From Cryptomeria japonica (taxonomy: Eukaryota; Streptophyta; Pinopsida; Cupressales; Cupressaceae), in the NCBI RefSeq assembly GCF_030272615.1, contig NC_081412.1:542890335-542954334 (forward strand): a stretch of DNA of 64,000 bases, in the 5' to 3' direction. The notes under the pieces were generated by a model, which saw only the letters and a program-made list of their open reading frames with translations, made no database searches and had not been told where the DNA came from. Positions 50,301 through 61,649 of the stretch are shown here, one piece after another (the stretch's first letter is position 1; each line of letters begins with the position of its first letter). Made by a program: the position numbers and the translations under genes.

Positions 50301-51388
50301 TTGACCTGCTGGTGCTTTCTGAGGATGTCTCTAGCTTTAGAGACATGCTTGGCCAAGGTGGGGGAGGAGGGGTTAGTCTGAATATCCCGCTCTAGGGATT
50401 GGAGGTGAAGGGTGAGAGTTTTTTCTATGGCTCTAGAGTCCTTGGCTTTCTTTTGGCCAATGGTTTGGAGTACTTTCTGCTAGGAGGAGACATTCCTTGT
50501 CCACCTGAGAGTGTAGGATTGGGGAGGTTAAGGTTGAAGGTTAAAGAACCTGACCACATTAAGGGCACCTAGAACATCTTGGTCTTTGAGGAGGGAGGTG
50601 TTGAGAATAAATTTCTTTCTACAGGGGTTGTTGATGGGGATAGTGTTTCTAGTGTTAATGACTGAAAGGATGGGGAAATGGTCAAAAAGGGTAACTGGCA
50701 GGACAACAACCGCACTCCCCAAGTGGTTAGGGGAGAAGGAGAAGAAGTCATTGTTAGCATAAAATCTGTCCAGTCTGGAGTAAATACAATTGGAGCCTTG
50801 TTGAAAATTGCACCAAGTGTACCATAGGTTAGAAGCAGCAGTTTTAGTGCCCTTGAGGGGGTCAAATAACTAGAGTTTTTGTTTAAGCTTGTCCCAGTAG
50901 GGTTTTTCTGCATTTTTCCATTAAAAAAGAAGTCCCCCAGCCTTGTCATCTTGATGCTCAGTCATATTGAAGTCACCAGCCACTATCCAGGGGATACTTG
51001 GGAGGGAAGTCAGCCAGATCCAAAGGGACACTCTTTCCTTGTAGTCACTAGGTGCGTAGCTAGAGCAAATGCCAAAGCTGAAGCCCCTAATATCTAGGGT
51101 AGCCCAGGCTGCTCTGTTGCAAGGGGAGATCCCTTTATCCTTAATGTTACTTTCCCACTTGGGGGAGATAAGAAGGCCAACTCCTCCCTTTCCTTTCGGG
51201 TGGTTGGTGCAAATTTTGATTGCATCCCTCTAGATAAATTCAAGTGAGCTGTCAAGATGGAAGCCCACGGATTTAAGTTCTTGCAGCATCAAGAAATCTA
51301 TGTTCTTGTGGTGGCTCAGAGAGATTTTGATGGCAAACTTCCTATCAGGTGACTCAAGGCCTCTTATATTCCAAGAGATGTATTTCAT
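47350..51388 (-). pseudogene. LINE-B ORF2: endonuclease, reverse transcriptase, zf-RVT
   Basis: ATG at 51388 (MKYISWNIRGLESPDR). The AP-like endonuclease has LMLQELKS, GGVGLLISPKW, VAGDFNMTE, SRLDRFY and DHFPIL. RT (50128-49127 is fully open, 333 residues) has DNKAPSPDGLPMEFYK, KNWRPITLLNVSYKI, DFEKANDRVEW and the catalytic FADD box (IQFADDTSLFL). zf-RVT follows near 48000-47870 (CSICNKPESTRHIFLDC). Stop TAG at 47350-47352. There are stops in the endonuclease and a frameshift near 48740. The natural end shortly after zf-RVT shows there is no RNase H. Confidence 0.9.
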
Positions 51389-51409
51389 TAGAGAGGAGGG
51401 TTAGGAAGT

Positions 51410-53090
51410 TCAACTAGGGAGACTGCAAGGATCTCCAGCCTTCTTTTTATTCTTGGAACCCATAGGCCTACCTTTTTTTTGTCAAGGAGGATCCTTTTAT
51501 AAGGTCTTCCTCATCTTCACTAACTTCAGATCATTCATTCCTAATATCTACAATTCCTCCTATGTCGGACCCAGACATCTGGGAGTCTGGAAAGCCAAGG
51601 ATTACTATGCTAGACCTAATTTCTTCAAGACCCTTATTGGCATAGATTACTTCAATAACATGATTATCTTCTAACTCTTTGAGCATAGAGGCTGTCGAAG
51701 GGTTGGTGATGTTAACTTCAAGGGTAGGCCCTACAGGTAATGAGGAGTCTGAATTCTTGTGGGTTTCAGATCTGATCATCACACTTGCAGGGTTATCATT
51801 GGTGCTAGCAACATCAACACTTCAACTAGGATTCTCAAGTTTCTTAACAATTTTCTTTACCATAGAGTTTGCCTGGGTTCGAGCAGGAGCGGGTGAGCTA
51901 ATATTTGAAGGGAGGGGGCAATCACAGATGCCCATTGTTTGGTTGATAGATGGGATAGAAGGAAGGCTTTGATTAGGGGCATTCTGGTTGCTAATTTTCC
52001 TCCTACGCTTTCTAGAAGTGACCAACTGAAAACAGTTAGAGGGCGATTCTAGAGGACCAGTTGGTGGGTCAGAGGTTGGACCTAGGTGATCAGAGACAAG
52101 GGACAAGTGATCAATGTGCATAGGTTTTAATTCTAAAGAATTGGTGGTGGGAATAATAGCTTCTTTGTTAACAGGGAGCGGGGTGGATGAGTGTTGAGAA
52201 ACCTTGTATCTAGGGTTCATGGGGGCATCAGATGAGTTAGTGTTGGGTTTATGATTCCTGAGATTAATGATTGGGCAATTTTTTTGAAGATGCCCTTCTT
52301 TTTTGCAGAGAAAGAATGCATTTAATCCACCAAGCATTTCAATAGGACAGACAAAGGCTTCTTCATTGACGTTTAGGGTTAAAGATGGTGGGATATCAAT
52401 CCCTGGCTTGATTGATACAAGCATCCTGGCATCCAGGTTAGGGACAAGGTGGGCCACTTCATCAATACGGATCATTTTTCCAAAGGGTTCCATTAACTGT
52501 GGAAGAAAACATCAAAGGAAGGGGGGTACATCCTTGAGGATGACCCACCTTGGGGAGGATAGTGCGAGAACCTCATCACAGACCGCCTCTGGAGACCAAG
52601 CTAGGGCACGGAAGGAAGTATTTCCAACTATCCAGTAATGACGCTTTAGTGCCTCCCTTTGAGCCTCGTGTGAATTAAAGAAAATAAGGTAGAGACCCTT
52701 TTGAATTTGTCTACAAAAAGATATTTTAAGCCCTAATTTTAAATTCCAGAGGTTATGAAACTAGTCATCTAAAAATTTCCTGGGCGGGCATTTCTCGACA
52801 TCAACACATGAAAAGAAAATGGCCGTATTACTTAACCTAGTCTTTTCCAAGGCAATTTCATTCAACATTTCCGAATTGGGCAAAATGCAGAAGGAGCTCG
52901 AGATAGTGCTAGGGCACTTACCTGCTTCACCGGATCTTTCTTTGCTAGGAGCCTTAGAAAATCGCGCGTTAGGGTTGACTCCATTTTTAGGCAGGGAGAC
53001 GGTTTCAGCGAAAGATTTCTTTGGCGGAGATTTAGATTGGTCTATAGATTTAGGGCGGTTAATGGCACCACCATCCAATTCTGACTCCAT
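51410..53090 (-). pseudogene. LINE-B ORF1, RNA-binding protein
   Basis: ATG at 53090 (MESELDGG). The N-terminal region (KKSFAETVSL), a DUF4283-like middle (ISFCRQIQKGLYLIFF, FGKMIRIDEVAHL) and a decayed zinc knuckle (FFLCKKEGHLQKNC, one Cys lost) are typical of plant LINE ORF1. A polar tail ends in a basic RPMGSKNKKK motif, in a shifted frame, before the TGA at 51410-51412. In-frame stops near 52761 and 52494 and a frameshift near 51470 break it. Role in the family: RNA chaperone and particle formation. Confidence 0.82.
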
Positions 53091-53917
53091 AGGGAGCCAA
53101 AGATTAATCCACACGAGCGACCAGATAGGCGGGGGGAGTTACAAATTAAAAGAAGTGCAGAATTAAATATGCAAACAGAAGGAAAGAAAAGAACGGAAGG
53201 AAATAGCAATGGAGAGGAGTTTCAAACCGGGTGGAGGAGAATTAACCCCTCCACAAAGATGCCGCGGTGTCCACGTCACCACAGTTGCCTCGATCAGCTT
53301 GTAGACAACCAGACTTAGCGCACACAGGCCCCGAGGTTTGCAGATGTCAGATTCGCAATTGCCGAGTTTGCAGACCCCATCTCCGAGTCAAGTCATATTC
53401 TGTAAAATTTTTGCTATTCCCTGAGATCTCTAGGGTTTGTTTAGATGGCTATAGCTTTCTCCGCATACAACATAGGGGTTTACTTTCGCTGGTTCTTTCA
53501 TATTCACTTCTGTGATTAATTAAATGTATCAATGTGGGTTTACTTTCGTAGGTCCTTTCATATTCGCTTCATGATTTTCACATTCACTTCATGATTCTGG
53601 CTCGAAACGTTCTGGTGATTCTTACCAATTGCCCTTGTTTGTTGGGTTCTGGAATACCCTAGTATCTTATCTTTAGTTTGATCTGGCATCGTTATCTTAT
53701 CAGTATTTGCTGGCTATATGGTTCTTTAATCCCACGATCCCTTGTAGGCACCTGTGTGCTCTTTTCACATCTTCCTATTTCCTGGTCTCTTCCGTCAGAT
53801 TCTATTCCTTTCTTTTCTTTCTTCTGTGTGATCCCTGGTGTATCGCCTTCGCTCAATTTAAACTTTTTCGTTCTATTTGTATGAAAAGACCCTTTCTTTA
53901 AAGTGATGTCTTTCTCA
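53091..53917 (-). other. LINE-B 5' UTR
   Basis: Sequence between the ORF1 start and the 5' target duplication. It is less AT-rich than the flanks. No promoter motif is identified with confidence; non-LTR elements usually have an internal promoter here. Confidence 0.6.
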
Positions 53918-54245
53918 TCTCATCTAAAATTTAATTTTTAATTTGAGGCATATATTTGAAGTATTTTATATAGATTATTAAAGATAGAGGTGCTCGTTGA
54001 GCTTCTATTTTTTACTCAATTCAACTCTATAAAATTGAAAAATTATTATTTCAATATTATTTAAATATTTTTTTTAATTATAGAATAAGGATCCACATTA
54101 ATAGTTTTAAATTTTAACATTGAAGAGGAAGAGTTGAAAATTTCTTCCATATAACTGCTTGCATCAATTTTTAATAACTTTAATTTTCAATATAATTTAA
54201 TTATTATAATTTTTTGTTTAAAATTTCATATTCAAGTACAAATAT
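53918..54245. repeat. Diverged repeat matching the other side of LINE-B
   Basis: It shares GTTGAAAATTTCTTCCAT, then an AATTTTCA and ATTTAATTATTATAAT pattern, with 46960-47192. The two segments look like neighbouring diverged tandem units separated by the LINE insertion. Confidence 0.5.
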
Positions 54246-55299
54246 TTTAAGAAAATATGCTTCAGTTCAGATACAACTAAGTACAATGATAGCAAAAGGT
54301 AGAATGGAATGAATGAGTGTTAACAAAAACAAAAAAAAATCACATATTTAAAAATAAATTATATTGTTAAATAACTTTTAATTAAATAAAATAAAATAAT
54401 TCTTAAATAAAAATCTAACTAATATAAATAAAATAATCTTTAAATAAATTAAAATAAAATAATATACTTTTAAAAAAAATCTTCAGTAAAATAAAATAAC
54501 TGTTTAATAATTATAGTAACATTCTAGAGTATTTTAAACTCCTCTTGTTTAAGATATTTTTTGAGCTATTATAAATTATCACAATATTTGGGTCTGACGT
54601 AACCGAGATGTGGACATCATTAGGTGAGAGTTTGACAAATTCTTCCCAAACGAGTTGATCTTTACACAGTGCAAAAAGACTTCAATTCAACGGTCAACAA
54701 TATTTTTTCAAGCAGCCATTATTGCCCTTTGATAGATACGACAATCTCTGTTTTTTTCTTAGATATTTATATCTATAAAATCTTCTAGAGTTTCGAGAGT
54801 AGATCCAAAATGGCTAAATACGGCCATAAAATCTAGTCAACGTCTATCTCTCTACCTACAGGCTAGCTGTATTCACATTTAATACAATAGCTCCAAAACA
54901 ACAGTAAAAGTAAGAATTACAGGCAATGGATAGAATTGTCTCCTCAAATGAACGGTTGCAAAGTTGAAACTAACAATGCAACACAAATGTGGGTGGTCTG
55001 ATAACAGAAGAGTAAGAGTAGTGTACACCAGTAATTACCACTGAGCCAATCTTTTTAATACACATGATGAAGTTAACAACCTAGTAATGAAAAGCAATCT
55101 TAATGTGGAAACACAGAATAATGCACCCACATTCCCCCCGACAACAATTTCTAGGATACTAACATCTAACTTAACATTGAAAAACAAAGTCATAATTATT
55201 AAAATACAAGAGTATATGTAATGGTACAAGGGAGAAAAATTTGGGAATATAGCAAATTATTAAATTCTGATAGAGATTTCAACTTGTGTAGAAAAGTTC
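54246..55299. other. AT-rich spacer
   Basis: Runs of AAATAAAATAA near 54350-54510. No gene seen. Confidence 0.6.
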
Positions 55300-55485
55300 A
55301 AGGGGTTGAACTTAGTTGGTTAAAGCATTGAGTTATCAATGTGGAGGCCCAAGTTCAACTCTCATGAGGGACACCTTTGTGTAGAATTCTAAGTTGTGAC
55401 TCTTGATCTTTCATTGGTTGTTTAAAGTGGATTTCTAAGTTGTGACCATTGGTCTTCCAATTGTTGTTTCCAGTTTATTCTTTGC
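55300..55485 (+). mobile_element. tRNA-derived SINE-like sequence
   Basis: The head resembles a tRNA: an A-box-like CTTAGTTGGTTAAAGC at about 55311-55326 and a B-box-like AAGTTCAACTCTC at about 55351-55363, correctly ordered and about 30 bp apart. The body contains a two-copy repeat (TTCTAAGTTGTGAC...TTG(A/G)TCTT(T/C)CA.TTG) at about 55388 and 55431. No clear tail or target duplication was found. Confidence 0.6.
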
Positions 55486-57574
55486 TGACAATTCAAATCT
55501 TAAATTTACTTCAACAGCTAGAGAGACAATACCCAAGTTATTCTCTTTGCTCATAGAAGCTCTCATCACAAATCCATGATAAACCTGTTGAGGTTCAACA
55601 TTGCCAAAGACATAGTGGCCAATATATTTAATGTGCTAGATCAAGATGTAAGGAAGACATTATCAAATGGAACTAGAGGAAAGCCAACTTCCTAGCAGAG
55701 GTTGTTGAGAAGAATATTCCTCTAATCTGTGTGAGTGTTTATGTAGTGCGTGGTGGGTGTTGTTGTTGTGGTGGTGCCAAAGGAAGTGAAGGGGACTTCT
55801 GCATGTTTTGGTGCTGGTTGATGTGAAATGCATATACAAATACTATTTTCGATAAAATTTGCTATTGAAAATTGTCAAGTTTTCCAAAAAGCTTAAAATG
55901 TTTTTTACAAAAAAATTAAATTACATTAAAGTTCATAAGTTTTTTTTGGTATTGTCTCCTTGAATGATATTTGTGATCTCATTTATATCTATCTAATTAA
56001 ATACACAATTTAAAAAAAATATTACACTATATAATTTAAAAAAATACTCACTCTATGTATTGTCTATATAACAATTAATCATATTTAATGTTTTGATTGT
56101 TTTTTAATGCTTTACTCAATTTTTTTTAATCTATTATTTGTATAATATGCAATACATTATTATTATATTAAAATAAATAGATACAAGTATTTAAAATAAT
56201 AACTCCAAATAATAACAATTTTTTTATTAATTATATTTAACTTATTCTAGTTATAATTTTTTCATCGAAGATGGGGTGCAATATGCTACAAATAATTTTG
56301 ACGGTCCATGTTTTATAATTCTAATGTGATTGATTGCTTGAACACAATTCTGAACCTATCCAAACACACTTTCAAGAAAAAGCACTCATGTAGATCAAAT
56401 TGATTGAAAATAAGATGGACAAAAAGTCTATGTTCAAGTTCCAACTATTTTCCTTCCTACCACATCAACAGAAAAAGGGAGCTAGAAACAAAGAGCAATT
56501 AGCTAGATAACTAATGATTCACATGAATGCTCTATGTTTCCACTAATCTAATTACAATAATCAACTACTCTATCTAACAATAACTACTATATCAGGAACA
56601 TGACGCAATGTGTCTCTTGTTATAGAAGATATTTTAAGTTTGAGAATATGAAAATGTGCATTAATTATAAAATTGTATGAAATGCATTCTTAAATTGTTA
56701 TGATTAGGTTATGTGTGTGAAAGGGCCCTAAGAAAATTTTATTATGGGAAGGGCCTTTGTCCAAACACATAACAATATAGGTTAAAATGGTTATTGGTAT
56801 GTGAAAGAGCCATTTATCAAATATATAAGTATTTATTTATTAATAAAAAAATATTTTAAATTTAAGAATAATTATAATTTTAATAAATTATGTTTATCTT
56901 TTAAAATATTTTTTTGAATTAGTTAAAATATGAATTTAGAATTTTTATCTTGTGTTGAGTGATCTATCAATAAGTTATTGAACTATTTAATGTTTAGATC
57001 ATTTGTGGTTTAGGTGGGGCTCATTTTCATACACCTCTCTTAAACTACTATATAGATGGTGAAGGATCCTATCCTAGCTAAGCTTTGATACCATGTTAAA
57101 TTTTTTTATATATTGGTTAAAATTTTAAACTAGAACCTGTTATTCAAGTACTCTACATCTAAGATACCAACCAACTTAGTGACTGATCTATCTTTAATCC
57201 ATATGTATTTCATTTTCTAACAATCTTACCAACATTTTTGTTATCTATGATTGTTCTTGTTTAAATTTATCGATATTATTAAAATGTATAGCCTTATAAT
57301 GAGTTGACGTGTGTGTTTAATTGTAGGTCCATATATTTTAGGTGGAAATAATGTGTATATTAAATTTTCTTCTATTTTTGTCAGATAAAGTTTTATAGTT
57401 GTTTGCATATCACACCTAGCATGTTGTCATACTAATACGTAATCTTGTCTATCACCTTTCTACAAGGTGTTGTTTTTCTTACAACCCACACATTAGATCT
57501 CTGATATAACAAATTTAATGTAATTGTTTATCAATTTGTTGGATGACTAGCAAGTTCTTATTATGACATTATGT
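55486..57574. other. AT-rich spacer
   Basis: No supported gene in about 2.1 kb. Homopolymer-rich tracts near 55980-56240. No full-length repeat recognised. Confidence 0.6.
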
Positions 57575-59045
57575 TTATTAATTTTAATGGCTACAAAGTT
57601 TTTGATTACATTAAAAATAGGTTTTGAAGGGACCCAAAACCCTTTACAATAGGTCAACACCAAGATCAAACATGAAAAGAGTAACAATTAAACAAAATGC
57701 TGCCTAAAGAGAAAAATAGAGAAAAAGGCAGCCCAACACTAGCAAAAAACCTACAAAAAATAAGACAAAAGCCAAAGAAAACTAAGCCAAAGTCTTTAAG
57801 GTCTCGATGACCTCTGCCTCCAGCTGATTCATGTTCTGAGTGACTTTCTTGAAGTCTTGGATCTCCTGAAGGGATTTGTTAGCTTTCCTCTTCAGATTGG
57901 CCCATGTTCTCTTGCTTGGACCCAAGACTCATTATTTCCTTTTTCCTTCTCCAAGTCCAACTCCACCACTAAGCTTCCTTGATATCCCTTCTCCATATTC
58001 ATCACCATGGTGTTGATGCTTTCAGCAGTGGCCTTGATAACACTGTGACTATGGGACATAATGGAGTGGAGAGACTCTTTAATTCTTTTAATTTTCTTTT
58101 GAAGGGCTGTGATCTTAATCTCATAGTCATTTTCTAGGTTGTCCAGAGCTTCAACAATTTTAGTGAGATATTCAATAACTAAAAAAAATTCTTCTTCAAT
58201 CCAAAGGTTATTATCCTTGGTGCCCTGTCTGTAATGCGAACCATCACTGCCTATTTCCAACCTTTCCAATTTGCTATTGATGGCCCTTTGTTTAGTGTTG
58301 AAATTTTTGATCTCATGGAAATCCCACTTCATTATCCAGAAAGAATCCACCACCCCATTTATAGCAATGGCCAAGATATTAGTGGGGAACTCCTAGTCCA
58401 AGTTCAGTAGGGGAGAATCAAGGTTGAATTGGTTGGGAAAACAAGGTCTGTTCTCCCTGTCTGTAGAAGGGTAAGAGTTGATCGAATGTAGGGGAGACTG
58501 GGGAGCTTACCCTCTAACCTCGTTAATCTTTTGAGGTAAGTTCCTTTTTGGGCTAGTATTTCCCATATACAGATTTGATACCCCTAGAGGGTGTCGAGTG
58601 GGAGAAATAGGGAATGTGGATTTAACTACATCAAGAGTTTGCATTCCAAGAATGCTAACATTAGAACCAATCGATACCCCATTGGAATCATTTTTATCCT
58701 CAATGTCATTATTTTTCTCCACAAAGATTCTATTTTCAGGAGCAGTATCCTCATTATCCATTTTCTTTTCTTCTTGCATGTGTGCCTCCTTATTTGAATC
58801 CTTTGAAACTTGATGATTGGGTTCTTCACTATCCCGACTGGGAATTTCCTATGCACCCACTTGAGGGTCAACCTTACTCTACTCCTAAGGAGGCTGAAAG
58901 TTCTTTTCTCTATCTTTTCCCTCCTCTTGGTCCTAAAACGGGTTCTTACTCATAGTCTGGTCAAAATTATTATCTTTCCAAATATTAGGCTTTCTAGGTT
59001 CTTTCTGAAGCTCAGGCTTTTTTTCCCGAAGAGGGCATTTCTTGA
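57575..59045 (-). mobile_element. 5'-truncated LINE copy with third-ORF C-terminus (copy b)
   Basis: The minus-strand 3' end reads GGTTTTGGGTCCCTTCAAAA then CCTATTTTTAATGTAATCAAAAACT, a perfect 7-bp stem (GGTTTTG with CAAAACC) around an 8-nt loop, related to the ends of copies a and c. Upstream is the coiled-coil ORF. The 5' boundary near 59045 is approximate and no target duplication was found. Confidence 0.65.
57782..58779 (-). pseudogene. Third-ORF C-terminal part: acidic linker and coiled coil (copy b)
   Basis: 58779-58507 (MQEEKKMDNEDTAPEN, acidic) and 58374-57892 (VEALDNLENDYEIKITALQK, long helix) are in one frame, separated by stops. The 3' end, in a shifted frame, reads NMNQLEAEVIETLKTLA and stops at 57782-57784. 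Compare MEQLELEAAELLKNFT at the end of copy a. The PMD-like N-terminal domain is absent, consistent with 5' truncation. Confidence 0.6.
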
Positions 59046-59099
59046 AGTGAATATAATGAGTACTAAAATTATAGAGATAATGGAGGATTATATATGTGT

Positions 59100-59781
59100 T
59101 CTTGCTCAATCAATTATTTATTTATGATTTAGGATAAAAAATTCCACCAAACATATGCAAAAAATAATTTATATAGATTTTGAAGTTGATAAGAAACAAA
59201 CCACACAATTCATAGTATTTACCCTAAAAGGATCTTCTTGAGAAAATAATCTTATACAATTAAATTAATATTTTTCTTTAAAATTTAAATATTAGTATTG
59301 CAAAATAAAATTTATAGTAATCAATTAAATTTAGATGTAATAAAAAAATGTCAAATTTAAAAATAACAATAAAATAATTGGTAATTGATTATGTTGTAAT
59401 CATATTTTGGTAGTGAATCTCTTAGATATTTTGGGAGTAATGTATTCAATGGGAATCAGATCTTGTGAGAATCGTAAGAGTAGAGGACTCCCATTAAATT
59501 TTCTTATGTCTTAATACAAACGAGCCAGATGACAATTACCACAAGCTATACAATTATAAGCTTAAATTCAATGGCCAAGCTTGTTTGGCATGTATCCATG
59601 GACAAATTTCTCTTTGAATGCTAAGACATATCTTATTTAAAAAAATTACGGTAGATTTTCTACATATAATTTAAAATATTTGAATAAATGAAAGATTTTA
59701 ATAATTTTCCCAAGAACAACACGTGTGTAGTGGAAAATGTGAAAATCAAAGTAAAAATTTGATTGTAAATAGGAAAAAATT
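59100..59781. other. AT-rich spacer
   Basis: No gene seen. It ends at the left target duplication of copy c. Confidence 0.6.
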
Positions 59782-59793
59782 AATCTTGACATT

Positions 59794-61637
59794 TTGGCAA
59801 TTAGATGGTGGAGAGGAAGGGAAACCTTCTCCAAAACTTTGTGCAACCTGGCAAGAAATGATGCCAATATCTTCAGCCTTACAAATGAATTTAATGATGA
59901 GAGACTATGATGGGATGGGCGCCGTTGGGTAGGTATTTCAAATTATTAGCACTTTGAGAAGCTCTAGAAACTTTAGATTACCTTCTTTCTAGTTCTGCAC
60001 CTGGTTTGCAGTTGTCTAGATTTCTTGTGTAATAGAATGGGTGGTGACAAGAATAGGCATGAACCCACGACCTATGATAAGTGGCAGAAGAATAAGGAGG
60101 TCTGGGAGGAAATTTGTGATGGTGGGATGGTTCCCTATCTGGAGAGATTACACGGCAACTCTCCCCTAGTTACTGAAAGTTGTGTCAAAGGATGGAATAA
60201 GGGTGTGTTGGTTGTTTATGGGGCTGAATTCCGTGTTGACGAAACCCTAGTTGCCACTGTTAGTGTACTTTCTACTAAGGGCAAGAAATTTTATAGAGAG
60301 AGGAATTCTGGTGAGGATATGATCATTGGTTTTTTTGACAAGAAAAAGGAACGACGGAGGGTGACTAAAATGGTAGATGGTGACTACGATAGGAAAGACC
60401 TGAATTCTCTTTGGGCTAACATGGCGAAATTCATCATGAGGTATATCACTCTTGATGACAGATTTGCTAGTATTTTCTCATATCATTTTATAATTTTAAG
60501 CAATTTTAGGCATGGTAAAATTATTCCATCTCATTCTACTTGGTTTCATCCTTGGAAAATAGTTTAGCCAAACATGCTAAGAACTAGGATAATCTGGTGC
60601 TTCATGAGGGGCTTATCATGTTAATCATGGAGTATGCCAAAGGTCATGAAGTGAAACCTTCCCCCGTGGATAAAACCCATATATCTTCCTCTAACCCTGA
60701 GGTGTAGTTTGTTTCTTATACGGAGATGGATGAGGAGGACAATGGAAATGCCCTTGATTGGCATGATATTAAGGATTCAGAGGACCTTGAGTATAGACCA
60801 GAGAAAGAAGGGGAGCCTATGGTGACCCCTGCAACTAACAACAGTAGGGAAATCAATCCTCTAAGGTGGGAAGCAAGAAAGTTTAAGTCTAGTAGTAGGA
60901 TAAAGACAAGGACCATGAGATTATGTTGGACATCCCCATCAATGTGGATAAAGAGGAACATGGGACCATGAATAAAGAAAATGAAGGTGGTCAAAAGGGG
61001 GAGAAGATGCTGGAAGACCTGATTTTGGAGGTCACTAGGGGCCAAGAGAGATGTTGGAGGTGGGTTGGTAAGGAAATTGGAACACTAAAAGATGGGATTA
61101 AGGACTCTATTGATACTTTCATGGATTATCCTAGGCCTAGTAAAACTGAGAAGCTCGTGAGATTGACTTGGAAGTTGTCTCATGATGTAGAAACTATGAA
61201 GATCAACCATGAGCGCGAAATTGATAAGGTGGAAAAGTATGTAGTTGACATCAAAGGCAACCTGAATAATCTAGTGGAAATTAGCGAGGCGATGAGTAAC
61301 AACACTAAGGGTTTGAAAAAAATCAATGCCATGATTGTAGACTATAGAACCAGACCCATAGCCAGTGATCCTCCCTTGGGGGAAAAATAGAAAAAGAATA
61401 TGGAGAAAATCAACAAGAAGATTATTAAAAATAATTTTGAACTACACTCTCTCAATTGAGTGCTTTTTCCTATTTTTTGGGCCTTTTTGTGTTTTTTTTG
61501 GCTTTGGTCTGTGTGGGGTTTGTCCCCTGTTTCACTTTTGTTTAATGTCTGTTTGGCTGTTGGCCTTGGTCTATAAATCTTTGGGTTTCGGGTCCCTGCA
61601 AAACTCGTTTATCTTTATCAAAAACTAAAAAAACACA
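59794..61637 (+). mobile_element. 5'-truncated LINE copy with third ORF (copy c), 12-bp target duplication
   Basis: AATCTTGACATT occurs at 59782-59793 and 61638-61649, bracketing 1844 bp. The first part (59794-60036) contains a possible RNase H tail (LARNDANIFS), followed by the ORF at 60037 and a 3' end with GGGTTTCGGGTCCCTGCAAA, TTTATC and AAAAACT. The duplication length and the A-rich end indicate target-primed reverse transcription, as for LINEs. Confidence 0.85.
60037..61390 (+). pseudogene. LINE third ORF: PMD-like domain plus coiled coil (copy c)
   Basis: ATG at 60037 (MGGDKNRHEPTTYDKW). The PMD-like domain is open to 60567: VKGWNKGVLVVYGAEFRVDE, KFYRERNSGED, AKFIMRYITLDDRFASIFSY. It then continues past a stop and a frame change (LIMLIMEYAKGHEVKPS). 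The acidic linker (TEMDEEDNGNALDWHD) is at about 60720-60790. The coiled coil (60923-61390) has LVRLTWKLSHDVETMKINHE and ends in a stop at 61388. It matches copy a along its whole length in organisation, at modest identity. The product is probably nuclear or RNP-associated, but this is a guess; no known function. Confidence 0.7.
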
Positions 61638-61649
61638 AATCTTGACATT

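Larger units (their letters stand above)
47193..53917 (-). mobile_element. Full-length L1-type LINE (LINE-B)
   Basis: The 15-bp target duplication TCTCATCTAAAATTT at 47178-47192 and 53918-53932 brackets a minus-strand LINE of 6725 bp. Order: a 5' UTR of about 830 bp, ORF1 (53090-51410), a short gap, ORF2 (51388-47350) with endonuclease, RT and zf-RVT, and a 3' UTR of about 155 bp. Unlike the LINE at 9704 it has no RNase H and no third ORF, so it belongs to a different family. Confidence 0.88.

Noticed and set aside
55300-55375. Functional tRNA gene
   Set aside because: The A and B boxes are degenerate, no cloverleaf with paired acceptor stem is evident, and a repeated SINE-like body follows.
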